Below are positions 40,501-47,631 of a stretch of 47,631 nucleotides of DNA, piece by piece. Below the pieces are notes generated by a model, which had not been told where the DNA came from, searched no databases, and saw nothing but the letters and a program-made list of their open reading frames with translations. A program made the translations under genes and the position numbers. Every line of letters begins with the position of its first letter. Positions within the stretch are counted from its first letter, which is position 1. The DNA is from DASYQD01 sp036005845 (lineage in GTDB: Bacteria; Acidobacteriota; Thermoanaerobaculia; Multivoradales; JAIOJS01): contig DASYQD010000169.1 in the NCBI GenBank assembly GCA_036005845.1, forward strand, positions 1-47,631, read 5' to 3'.

Positions 40501-43500
40501 GAGCCGTCGGTGTAGAGAACGCGCGAGGCCAGCCGCTCGAAGAGCAGCGCGTCGTCGCTCGAGATGTCGAGGTGGCGGCGGCCGCTCTGCGCGTGCACGA
40601 AGGCGAGGGCGAAGGTGCGGCCGACGGCGCCGGGATCGTGGTACTTGTGCGCCAAGGCAATCGCCGCGTCGCGGCTGTCGGCCATGCCGGTGGAGAACGA
40701 GATGCGCACCGAGCCGCCGGGCGGCAGGCGCAGCCGCTGGCGGAGGCTGGCGATGGGGTCGAGCACGGCGCCGGTGGTGCCGCCGAGAGCGCGGCCGTCG
40801 AGCGCCTGCGGCCGCGACGGGTCGCGGCCGCGGCCGAGGAAGCGCGCGCGGTCGCTCTCGTGCTCGACCGGCCCCTGCGGCCGCCCTTCGAGGGCCAGCA
40901 CGTGCACGCCCCACACCTCCGCCTCGTCGGCGGCGCGCATCCGCCGGCGGAAGAGCAGCGCCGCGCAGTCGGCGGCGTACTCGCTCTCCACGAAGAGCTT
41001 GCCGAAAGCCGGGTGAGCCAGGTCGTCTGCCGGCGGCGCGAGCACGATCTCGGCGTAGCTGGTGACGTCGATCTCGCGCGGGCGGTCGCTCTGGTTGATC
41101 ACCTGCAGGCGGCGCACCTCGAGGTCGTCCTCGGTCGAGACGGCGATCTCGAGGCGGGTGACGATGCCGTCGTCGCGGCGGCGGAAGGTCGCCTTCTCCG
41201 GCTGGAAGGTGGCGAGGTACTCCTCGGCCTCCTTGCCCACCGGCTGGTGCGTGGCGCTCCAGACGAGGCCGCTGCGCACGTCGCGCAGGTAGAGGTACTG
41301 GCCGCCGGGGTCGCGGGTGGCGTCCTGCCGGTGGCGGGTCACCGCGCGGCCGCGGCAGAAGCTGGCGCCGCCGCCGGCGTTGGTGACCACCGCCGTGTAG
41401 TTGCCGTTGGAGAGGAACTGCGCGTGCGGGAAGTGCGTGTGCGGCGAGTGCAGGCGGCGCACGCCCCCCGGCGCCGCCGGCGCCGCGGTGCGGCTCTCCT
41501 CGAGGGGCCGCGGCTCGGTGATCGGCGCCGCCAGCGGCACCCGCTCCTGCAGCAGCAGCTCGGTGGCGCGCACCCGCGCGTCGCCGTGGAAGCGCGCCAC
41601 CATGCGCTCGCCGCCCAGCGCGTTGGCGAGCGCGACGAGGGTCATCCCCTGGTGGTGGGCCATGTACGAGCGCACCACGGTGCCCTGCGCGCGCCGCCGC
41701 GGCTCGTCGGCTTCGCGCTCGCCGTGGGTGTAGTCGATCGCTTCGTGGAGGCCGTAGGTCCCTTCGAGCCCGAGGGCGGCGAGGCGCCGCAGGTTGTGGG
41801 CCGCCGCCGCGGGATCGATCATTGCGGCCAGCGCCGTGGCGTAGGGCGCCACCACCAACTCGTCGCCGAGGCCGCGCTTGAGGCCGAGCCCGGGCACGCC
41901 GAACGCCTTGTACTGGTAGTTGCCGGCGCGGTCGGTGACGTTGTAGCCGCTCTCCGAGATCCCCCACGGCACGCCCTGATCGGCGCCGTAGCGGACCTGC
42001 GCCCGCACCGCCATGCGGCAGCTCTGGTCGAGCAGCGTCTGCGGGTAGCTGCGCATCACCAGCAGTGGCATGAGGTATTCGAAGAGACAGGCGCTCCACG
42101 ACAGCAGCGTGGGCGCGCCGTCGACGGCGGTGACCAGCCGCCCGAGGTGGAACCAGTGGGTCTGCGGCACGTCGCCCTTGGCGATGGCGACGAAGCTCGC
42201 CAGCCGCGCCTCGGAGGCGAGCAGGTCGTAGTACGAAGGGTCGAGCCGTCCCGGACCCTCCGCATCGGCGAGGCGGTAGCCGATGGCGAAGATCTTCCTC
42301 TGCGCGTCGTAGAGGAACCGGAAGTCCATCTCGTCGGCGAAGACGGCGGCGCGCTCGGCGAGCGCCTCGAGCTCGGCAGCGTCGGCAGCCACGGCCTCGG
42401 CGCGGGCGATTTCCCGCAGGCCGGCGGCGAGCGCGATCAGCGCGCCGGCGAGGTTGCCGCTGTCGACGGTGGAGACGTAGCGCGGCGGGAGCGTGGCGAG
42501 CGTCTGGGTGTCGTACCAGTTGAGCAGGTGACCCTGGTAGCGCTCGAGGCCTTCTATGGTGGTGAGCGCGGCGCCGGTGCGCGCCAGCAGCTCGGGCGTG
42601 GCGATGAAGCCGAGGTCGTGCGCGGCCAGCGTCGCCAGCAGGCCCATGCCGACGTTGGTGGGCGAGGTGCGATGCGCGATGCGCGGCTCCGGCGCCTCCT
42701 GGAAGTTGTCGGGCGGCAGGCCGTGGTCGCCGGCGGCCGCGAAGTCCGCGAAGTAGCGCCAGGTCTTCCGCGCCACCTGCTCGAGGTAGCGGCGGTCCTC
42801 GTCGCCGAGCTCGACACGCCGCGGCGCCACCGGCCGGCTGAGCAGCCAGGCGATCATTGGCGCCACCAGCCAGAGCAGCAGCACGGGCGCTGCGAAGGGC
42901 AGCGCCGCCGGCCGCGCCGACGCCACCAGCACCAGCCCCAGCAGCGCGGCGGCCGGGCTGGCGATCATCGCCCGCGCGAACGTGCGCAGACCGCGGCGGC
43001 GGGTGCGCGCCGCCGTCGCCGCTGCCGTCTCCCATTCGAGGAGCCGGCGCTGGGTGACCAGCATGCGCACCAGGGTGAGGCCGATGGCGTGCGCCATCTG
43101 CGCCGCCTCGCTGGCGAGGAAGGCGAGCTGCAGCCCGGCGCGCGCCAGCGCCGTCTCGATCTCCCTGCCGATGCCGCGCAGGAACACCGCCCAGGTCTGC
43201 CGCTGGCGCGGGCCGGCGAGCGCCTCGAGCAGCAGCGGCAGCGCCGGAAAGGCGAGCGCCGCGAGCACCGCCGCCGTCCACACCGCGGGGCTGCCGGGCA
43301 GCGCCGTCCAGGCGAGCAGCAGCAGTACCGCCGTCGCCGGCGGTACCAGGCTGCGGCGCAGATTGTCGAAGATCTTCCAGCGCGAGACGAGCGGCAGGCG
43401 GTTGCGCTCGAGCCTTCCGCTGCGCGTGCGCGCCCAGGGGAAGAGCCAGAGCAGGATCTGCCAGTCGCCGCGCACCCAGCGGTGCTGCCGGCGGGCGTGG

Positions 43501-45791
43501 CTGAGCACGCTCGCCGGGTAGTCGTCGACCAGCTCGACGTCGGAGACCAGCGCGGTGCGGGCGTAGATGCCCTCGAAGAGGTCGTGCGAGAGCAGCGCGT
43601 TCTCCGGCACGCGATCGTCGAGCGCCGCGCTGAAGGCGTCGACGTCGTAGAGGCCCTTGCCGGTGAAGACGCCCTCGCCGAAGAGGTCCTGGTAGGTGTC
43701 CGACACCGCCGTCGTGTACGGGTCGACGCCGGTGTGTCCCGAGTAGAGGCGCGCGAACAGCGAGCCCGCGGCGCTCGCCATGTTGACGCTCACCCGGGGC
43801 TGTAGGATGCCGTAGCCGTCGGTGACGCGGCCGCGCTTCTGGTCGAAGACCGGGCGGTTGAGCGGATGGGCGGCGATGCCGATCAGCGTCTTGCCGGCGT
43901 CGCGCGGCAGCCGGGTGTCGCTGTCGAGCGTGATCACGTAGCGCACCCGCGGCAGCAGCTCGCGCTCGCCGTCGACGACCTCGAAGCTGGTGTCGGTAGC
44001 GCCGCGCAGCAGGCGGTTGAGCTCCTCGAGCTTGCCGCGTTTGCGCTCCCATCCCATCCACACGCCCTCGCCGGGGTTCCACAGCCGGCGGCGATGGAAG
44101 AGGTAGAAGCGGTCGCGCTTGCCGTCCGGGGAGCGGGCGTTGAGCGCCGCGATGCTCTCGCGCGCCGCCGCCACGATCGCCGCGTCCTCCGCCATGTGCT
44201 CCTCGGGCGCGTCGGTGAAGTCGCCGAGGATGCCGAAGTGGACGTGGGGATCGAGGTTGGCCAAGGCGAGCACCTCGAGGTGCTCGACCAGCTCGTGCGC
44301 CACGGCGACCGAGGAGAGCAGCGTCGGCACCACGACGAGAGTGCGCGACTCCTCCGGCACGCCGCCGAGGAAGTCGAGGCGCGGCAGCCGGCGCGGCGGC
44401 GACAGCCGCGCCACCAGCCGCTGCACGACGGCGATGGCGAGATCGCTCGCCGGCAGCAGCAGGAGCAGCGCGATCGCCACCAGCGCGGCGACCGAGGCGC
44501 CCTGGGCGCGGGCGTAAGCGAGGCCGAGGGCGAGCAGCGCCGCCGTCGCCACCGCGATGCCGCCGAGGTAGACGGCGGTGGCCTGCCGGTAGAGGAAACG
44601 GCGCAGCCGCTTGCGCAGGCGCGGCCGATAGGCGACGTCGGCCTCGAGGTCGGCGCGGCCGCGGCCGATCAGGTGGTAGCCGACGTGCGCGGCGCGGTCG
44701 CCCGCCGGACCGCTCTCAGCGGCCTGACGGGCGCTCTCGACCGCGCGGCGGGCGACGCGCAGCTGCGCCTCGCCGCTGTTGTCGGCGAGCTCCTCGACCG
44801 GCTGCCGGTAGCGGTCGCGGCTCGCGAAGTCCATGCGCGCGTAGACCCCGGCGGGGTCCTGCTGCAGTACCCGCTCGACCTGGCTCACCGCTTCGAAGTA
44901 CCCGCTCCAGTCGAGCGTGGCGCACAGTTGCAGGCTGGTGATGACGTTGGCGACCGAGACCTGCGCCGCCGCCTGGCCCTGGTGCTCGGCGCGGATGGTG
45001 TCCTCGGCGCTCGTCTGCTGCGCCGCCAGGTGCTCGTCGACGGCGGCGCGCACGGCGGCGAGGCGCGGGCCGTACTCGCGGATGCGCTGCAGCAGCTGCA
45101 CCACGAAGGCGGTGTGGAGCATCGGCGGCAGCGGCGCCGCCCCGCCGTGGCCGGCGGCGTCGACGCGCGCCACGTAGGCGTCGGCGGCCAAGCGTGCCGC
45201 ACGGGCAGCCAGGGTCGTCGCGGCGAGCCGGCGCAGGTTCTCGATCAGCGCCAGGCGCAGCATGCTCGGCCAGGCCCAGAGCTCGCCGATGGTGAGCGGC
45301 GCCACCGCCTGGAAGCTGTTGAGGAAGCGCAACAGCTTCGCGCGGTCGAGGCGGCTGTCGCTGTGACGGATGAGCTCGATGGCGAGCGCGTAGACGCGCG
45401 CCGTGCCCGCCAGCTCGCGGCTGGCGAGCTTGGGCAGCTCGCGGTAGTAGCCGCGCGGCAGGTTCTGCCGCACGTCGTGGATCTCGGCGGCGATCAGGTG
45501 GTAGTTGTCGAGGATCCACTCCGCCGCCGGCGTGATGAACTCGCCGCGATGGACGTCGTCCGCCATCGTGCGGTACGCCTGCTCGAGCAAGCGGGCGTTG
45601 TCCTCCAGCCGTGGATAGCGCGATCGTGCCGCGCGCCGGCGATCGGGGTCGACCGTGAAGCGCGCCGCCAGCGCCTTGGCGCGCTCCTCGAGCAGCTCGA
45701 TGCTGAGCAGCTCGTCGCGCAGCGGCCGCTCGAGCGGCGGCGCCGGACGGTGGAAGAGGCGGCGGGTGAAGGTCTCGGCGCTGGTGGGCAA
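37527..45791 (-). CDS. NdvB-like cyclic beta-glucan synthase (GT84-GH94 giant protein)
   Basis: This is a 2754-residue inner-membrane protein like cyclic beta-1,2-glucan synthase. After an N-terminal helical region, membrane segments flank a family-2-like glycosyltransferase with TLDSDTRLP at about residue 619 and RRQHRWVRGDW. A glucoamylase-type domain follows (PWGISESGYNVTD, about 1270). Two GH94-like carbohydrate-binding and catalytic modules come next, with GSGDWNDGMNRVG at about 2414 holding the catalytic aspartate. The enzyme would initiate, extend and cyclise periplasmic glucan for osmotic and envelope adaptation. The TTG at 45791 (AAAGG six bases upstream) is preferred over an upstream TTG at 45872. 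No frameshift is seen over 8.3 kb. Confidence 0.88.
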   Translation of the reverse strand: MPTSAETFTRRLFHRPAPPLERPLRDELLSIELLEERAKALAARFTVDPDRRRAARSRYPRLEDNARLLEQAYRTMADDVHRGEFITPAAEWILDNYHLIAAEIHDVRQNLPRGYYRELPKLASRELAGTARVYALAIELIRHSDSRLDRAKLLRFLNSFQAVAPLTIGELWAWPSMLRLALIENLRRLAATTLAARAARLAADAYVARVDAAGHGGAAPLPPMLHTAFVVQLLQRIREYGPRLAAVRAAVDEHLAAQQTSAEDTIRAEHQGQAAAQVSVANVITSLQLCATLDWSGYFEAVSQVERVLQQDPAGVYARMDFASRDRYRQPVEELADNSGEAQLRVARRAVESARQAAESGPAGDRAAHVGYHLIGRGRADLEADVAYRPRLRKRLRRFLYRQATAVYLGGIAVATAALLALGLAYARAQGASVAALVAIALLLLLPASDLAIAVVQRLVARLSPPRRLPRLDFLGGVPEESRTLVVVPTLLSSVAVAHELVEHLEVLALANLDPHVHFGILGDFTDAPEEHMAEDAAIVAAARESIAALNARSPDGKRDRFYLFHRRRLWNPGEGVWMGWERKRGKLEELNRLLRGATDTSFEVVDGERELLPRVRYVITLDSDTRLPRDAGKTLIGIAAHPLNRPVFDQKRGRVTDGYGILQPRVSVNMASAAGSLFARLYSGHTGVDPYTTAVSDTYQDLFGEGVFTGKGLYDVDAFSAALDDRVPENALLSHDLFEGIYARTALVSDVELVDDYPASVLSHARRQHRWVRGDWQILLWLFPWARTRSGRLERNRLPLVSRWKIFDNLRRSLVPPATAVLLLLAWTALPGSPAVWTAAVLAALAFPALPLLLEALAGPRQRQTWAVFLRGIGREIETALARAGLQLAFLASEAAQMAHAIGLTLVRMLVTQRRLLEWETAAATAARTRRRGLRTFARAMIASPAAALLGLVLVASARPAALPFAAPVLLLWLVAPMIAWLLSRPVAPRRVELGDEDRRYLEQVARKTWRYFADFAAAGDHGLPPDNFQEAPEPRIAHRTSPTNVGMGLLATLAAHDLGFIATPELLARTGAALTTIEGLERYQGHLLNWYDTQTLATLPPRYVSTVDSGNLAGALIALAAGLREIARAEAVAADAAELEALAERAAVFADEMDFRFLYDAQRKIFAIGYRLADAEGPGRLDPSYYDLLASEARLASFVAIAKGDVPQTHWFHLGRLVTAVDGAPTLLSWSACLFEYLMPLLVMRSYPQTLLDQSCRMAVRAQVRYGADQGVPWGISESGYNVTDRAGNYQYKAFGVPGLGLKRGLGDELVVAPYATALAAMIDPAAAAHNLRRLAALGLEGTYGLHEAIDYTHGEREADEPRRRAQGTVVRSYMAHHQGMTLVALANALGGERMVARFHGDARVRATELLLQERVPLAAPITEPRPLEESRTAAPAAPGGVRRLHSPHTHFPHAQFLSNGNYTAVVTNAGGGASFCRGRAVTRHRQDATRDPGGQYLYLRDVRSGLVWSATHQPVGKEAEEYLATFQPEKATFRRRDDGIVTRLEIAVSTEDDLEVRRLQVINQSDRPREIDVTSYAEIVLAPPADDLAHPAFGKLFVESEYAADCAALLFRRRMRAADEAEVWGVHVLALEGRPQGPVEHESDRARFLGRGRDPSRPQALDGRALGGTTGAVLDPIASLRQRLRLPPGGSVRISFSTGMADSRDAAIALAHKYHDPGAVGRTFALAFVHAQSGRRHLDISSDDALLFERLASRVLYTDGSLRAPGAVQAKNELGQEGLWPQSISGDLPVLLVRVLEGDDLPLVRQVLQAQEYWRLKGLAADVVILNEHPLGYLDEMHAALETLLDDGPWRSWKHRPGGAYLLRGERLSEAERTLLQSVASAVLSGEQGDLVHQLARPDAPPSAVEPAALVGWRQPEPDESTGDGEPALPPLLLDNGLGGFSADAREYVIHLDGDRETPLPWANVIANPRFGTVVTAAGAAHTWAINSRENRLTPHANDPVTDPTAEAVLVRDEETGAVWSPTPGPLPRLAGGGRCLVRHAAGVTTFERVAQGVRHRLDVLVDAADPVKLSLLALTNESGRSRRLAVFAYNEWVLGPPRAGQQTHVVTERDEQTGAVLARNPYNGVFAPRIAFAHTSEPVHSATADRTWFLGRNGSLPLLPAALRREKLAGRFGGGLDPCAALQVMVTLAPGETRQLVFLLGQGADHDEARSLCVRHGSVEAAQAALDRVRKQWEETLGALQVKTPDDSFDVLMNGWLLYQDLSCRLWARSGYSQPGGAFGFRDQLQDVMALVHTRPELLREHLLRAAGRQFVEGDVQHWWHEPGGQGTRTRCSDDLLWLPYVAAHYVRATGDAAVLDASVPYLEAPALLPDQDEAYLQPKVSSTRASLFDHCIAAIERGTTTGTHGLPLMGSGDWNDGMNRVGRHGRGESTWLGFFLHGILLDFARFCTRRGDGERGTRYRAQARRLAAALEQSWDGEWYRRGYYDDGTPLGSAHDDECKIDSIAQSWAVLSGAVPARFADRAMDAVRAHLVRRDVQVVLLLSPPFDRSAQDPGYIRGYPPGVRENGGQYTHAAAWVVMAMAKLGSGDEAVELFHMLNPVNHARTAADVERYKAEPYVVAGDVYAHPQHAGRGGWTWYTGSAGWLYRAGLESILGLQRRGATFAIDPCIPSAWPRIELRWRFGASVYEIVVENPQHKCRGIGKAELDDTNVDARAVPLVDDGQTHRVRVVLGEGSPKAALAAAGRASSKA

Positions 45792-45907
45792 ATGCGGCCT
45801 TTCGCTGACACGCGGCGGCCGGGCGGGAGCGACGCACCCACGATATCCGAACCGGCGTACACTGCCGCCCAATCCGCCGCCGTTTGCGGCTCCGTAGGGT
45901 CGTCAGC

Positions 45908-45913
45908 AGGAGG
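45908..45913 (+). promoter_or_regulatory. Ribosome binding site fixing the porin start
   Basis: AGGAGG lies six bases before the GTG at 45920. An in-frame TTG at 45884 has no such site and would lengthen the signal peptide, so the GTG is taken as the start. Confidence 0.65.
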
Positions 45914-45919
45914 GTACTC

Positions 45920-47287
45920 GTGCGCCCTGCCAATTTCTGCCGTTGGGTGTTGCTCGCCGCCTTCGCGCTCGTCCTAGCCGTCGCTTCCACCGCTGCCGCG
46001 CAAGCGCCCGCCGGCTCGTCGTCCGACGAAGCGACGATGCCGGCACCCGAGCTCAAATGGGGCGTCGAGGTCAAGGCCGGATACCGCGACAGCGAGGACT
46101 TCAGCTTCTCCTTCCCCTTCCGCTTCACCGACGGGGGGCCGGCGCAGACGCTGACGCTGCGCACCGTCGACCCCGACGGCAACCTCGAAGTGCCGGCGGC
46201 GACGCTGTTCCTCGACGCCAACTGGGGCGAGGCGCTGCGCGGCCACCTCAAGGTCGACATGATCGACCTCTACGACCGCAACCCCACCTCCACCGATCAC
46301 AAGGTCGACGTCGACGAGGCGTGGATCCGCTTCGGGCCGGAGAGCGATCCCGGGCGGCTGCCCGAGCACTCGCGTGGTTACCTGAAGGTCGGCAAGTTCC
46401 CCAAGTTCGAGCGCCAGGACGACCGCCACCTCGAGAGCTACGGCCTGGTGTCGACGGCGTTCAACCGCTTCGAGGACCTCGGCGTCGAGCTCGGCATCGA
46501 CGTCGGCCGCTACGTCTACCTGAAGGGCAGCTACACGCGCGGCAACCCGGTGTTCCTGCGCGACCCCAACGCCTTGGCGGGCGACAACGGCACGCCGGCG
46601 AACCTCGCCAACCCGCCGCACCCGGCGCTCAACAGCGGCGTGCCGATCATCTACGACGCCGAGATCGAAGAGGCCGGCTCGGGCGGCCACGAGGAGAAGG
46701 GCGCCGGGCTCGGCTTCCGGGTCTCCAACGAGGACGGCAGCCGGCGCGCCGAGCTGCTCGGTTACGGCTACGAGCGCACGCTGGCGCCACGCGTCGAGAT
46801 GGAAGGCTCGCTCTACGGCGGCGACCTCGACCTGCTCGACCTGCCGTTCGGCCGCTTCGGGGCGCTGCACGGCGACGACAAGCGCGAGAACGGCGCGAAT
46901 CTCTGGGTGTACCTCGACGGCCTGTCGTTCTTCGGCCAGTACGTCGACCAGGACATCGCCGGCCTCGGGCGCAAGGGCTACGAAGGCGAGCTCGCGTGGC
47001 GCTTCGAGCTGCCGCTCTTCGCCTCGCTGGCGGGCCAGCAGCTCTTCCCGTCGATCGCGCCCGCGTTCCGCTACTCCAAGCTCGAACCCGACTTCACCAA
47101 CCCACCGCCCGGCCGCACGCCGGCGCCCAGCTTCGCCTGGGAGTGGGAAAAGACCGACGCCGGCCTCCGCATCGGCATCGTCCCCGGCGCGGACCTGACG
47201 ATCGAGCAGGCCCACAACCGCTTCCTCACCGCGCGCGGCTGGAAGACGTACGACGAGCTGCTGACGACGCTGCGCTGGCGGATGTAG
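45920..47287 (+). CDS. Outer-membrane porin-like beta-barrel protein
   Basis: This is a 455-residue exported protein with a clear signal peptide (FCRWVLLAAFALVLAVAS, then AAAQA). The mature part alternates charged and hydrophobic residues in amphipathic strands (LFLDANWGEALRGHLKVDMIDL, RGYLKVGKFPKFERQD). It ends LLTTLRWRM. The pattern of a short periplasmic segment, then DDEAWIRFG-like strands and GKFPKF, resembles phosphate-selective OprO/OprP-type porins, but the substrate is unknown. It diverges from the cyclic-glucan-synthase-like gene with 128 bases between starts. Confidence 0.75.
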   Translation: MRPANFCRWVLLAAFALVLAVASTAAAQAPAGSSSDEATMPAPELKWGVEVKAGYRDSEDFSFSFPFRFTDGGPAQTLTLRTVDPDGNLEVPAATLFLDANWGEALRGHLKVDMIDLYDRNPTSTDHKVDVDEAWIRFGPESDPGRLPEHSRGYLKVGKFPKFERQDDRHLESYGLVSTAFNRFEDLGVELGIDVGRYVYLKGSYTRGNPVFLRDPNALAGDNGTPANLANPPHPALNSGVPIIYDAEIEEAGSGGHEEKGAGLGFRVSNEDGSRRAELLGYGYERTLAPRVEMEGSLYGGDLDLLDLPFGRFGALHGDDKRENGANLWVYLDGLSFFGQYVDQDIAGLGRKGYEGELAWRFELPLFASLAGQQLFPSIAPAFRYSKLEPDFTNPPPGRTPAPSFAWEWEKTDAGLRIGIVPGADLTIEQAHNRFLTARGWKTYDELLTTLRWRM

Positions 47288-47304
47288 TCCTCGAACCCGC
47301 GCGG

Positions 47305-47516
47305 TCAGTCCTCGAGTCTGTGGACCTCGATCGGCGTCAATGTGCCTGCTCCTAGAGCTCGAAGAGACGAATCTCTAAGGGTTGCTCCTCGAGAGCAAGT
47401 GTCACTGTCTGGTGCGCCACGCTCACCCATGGCGATCAAATGCTCGGCCTCGAACCCGAGCGCCCGCAACCGCCCCATCACCGAGAGCGGAAAGTTCTCG
47501 TCGAGTAGACCTTCAC
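47305..47516 (-). pseudogene. Decayed DUF5615 PIN-like toxin remnant
   Basis: The GTG at 47516 overlaps the DUF433 stop (GTGA) and encodes the usual start MKVY. The next expected residues, LDENFPLSVMGRL, then ALGFEAEHL and GERGAPD, are readable only after a one-base shift at about 47505, where one C appears to be missing. After GAPDSD the family core is absent. A short alternative frame (TVTLALEEQPLEIRLFEL, ending at 47352) looks like a displaced C-terminus. A frameshift plus an internal deletion make the gene non-functional as written. Confidence 0.6.
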
Positions 47517-47631
47517 GAGGCCTTGGCGACAGCGGGCGGCAAGTGAGCGGCGACGTGTGCCGCGTAGCGGATCGCGGTGAGCACCTGCTCGCGAGTGATC
47601 CCGAGCTCTGCTTGCACTTCCTCGGATGAGT
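47513..47631 (-). CDS. DUF433 antitoxin-like protein, 3' end only
   Basis: Only the C-terminal 39 residues lie in the window (EEVQAELGITREQVLTAIRY, then AAHVAAHLPPAVAKAS). The pattern of a helix-turn-helix-like ITREQVLTAI and a following alanine-rich helix is typical of DUF433 proteins, which usually precede and neutralise DUF5615 PIN-like proteins. The four-base overlap with the broken partner is the normal arrangement of such pairs. The rest of the gene is outside the right edge. Confidence 0.7.
   Translation of the reverse strand, partial: SSEEVQAELGITREQVLTAIRYAAHVAAHLPPAVAKAS

Noticed and set aside
39795..43805. Very long open frame on the plus strand across the NdvB-like gene
   Set aside because: It is antisense to a clear GT84-GH94 protein, its product has no recognisable motif and is Arg/Ala/Gly-rich, as expected of a GC-rich mirror frame.
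45792..45872. Longer N-terminus of the NdvB-like protein from a TTG at 45872
   Set aside because: The added residues are not family-like and would enter the divergent porin promoter. The TTG at 45791 has AAAGG at good spacing.
1..47631. CRISPR arrays, tRNA or rRNA genes, insertion sequences, prophage genes
   Set aside because: No regularly spaced repeats, no tRNA-like folds in the short intergenic regions and no transposase, integrase or phage proteins were seen.

Overview
This window is a very GC-rich, densely coding chromosomal segment from a Gram-negative bacterium. Outer-membrane and periplasmic proteins are plentiful: an OmpA-family protein, a porin-like barrel, TonB, PBP4 and secreted peptidases. 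No plasmid, phage or IS machinery is visible. The gene set (an M28 peptidase fused to a TolB-like propeller and PDZ, a DUF4388 protein, a Ser/Thr kinase receptor, RsbU/RsbW/STAS partner switching, AceK, and a giant cyclic-glucan-synthase-like enzyme) fits an Acidobacteriota-like (for example Thermoanaerobaculia-like) or Myxococcota-like organism. That assignment is inference, because no rRNA or other phylogenetic marker is present.

Layout. 0-3.2 kb, minus strand: a short-chain polyprenyl synthase, a STAS antagonist, an RsbW-like anti-sigma kinase, a CPBP membrane protease and a universal stress protein. 3.3-6.1 kb: a large secreted M28 peptidase. 6.1-6.8 kb: a hicB-hicA toxin-antitoxin pair and a small unknown gene. 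6.9-14 kb, plus strand: glutaryl-CoA dehydrogenase, GlpX fructose-bisphosphatase, dCTP deaminase, a DUF4388 protein, AceK and a GT87 membrane glycosyltransferase. 13.9-18.3 kb: 3-methyladenine glycosylase diverging from an epimerase/hexapeptide-transferase pair, then a Uma2 nuclease and an OmpA-family protein. 18.3-21.7 kb, minus: an RsbU-like phosphatase, a RelE/ParE-type toxin with its antitoxin, and PBP4. 21.7-27 kb: a CCA-adding-type nucleotidyltransferase, a small hydrolase and a secreted M1 peptidase. 27.1-30.6 kb: a RecB-like nuclease/XPD helicase fusion, TonB, and a structured 3'UTR with the only clear T-tailed terminator in the window. 30.6-36.4 kb, minus: a Spy-like sensor, anti-sigma and ECF sigma module, then a receptor Ser/Thr kinase with a degenerate cyclase domain coupled to a cupredoxin. 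36.5-47.3 kb: a LuxE-like ligase, an 8.3 kb NdvB-like gene and a porin. The right edge holds a decayed DUF433/DUF5615 pair.

Functionally, three signalling layers stand out: an RsbU-RsbW-STAS partner switch split between two loci, an ECF sigma/anti-sigma/periplasmic sensor operon resembling CnrHYX, and a membrane Ser/Thr kinase with a blue-copper partner. The metabolic genes point to glyoxylate-bypass control (AceK), gluconeogenesis (GlpX), glutaryl-CoA breakdown, pyrimidine nucleotide supply and isoprenoid synthesis. Many start codons lie only 5-10 nt after a TAnnnT-type -10 box, which suggests frequent leaderless or near-leaderless transcripts. Several adjacent genes overlap by 1-4 nt (GTGA, ATGA, TGATG), indicating translational coupling.
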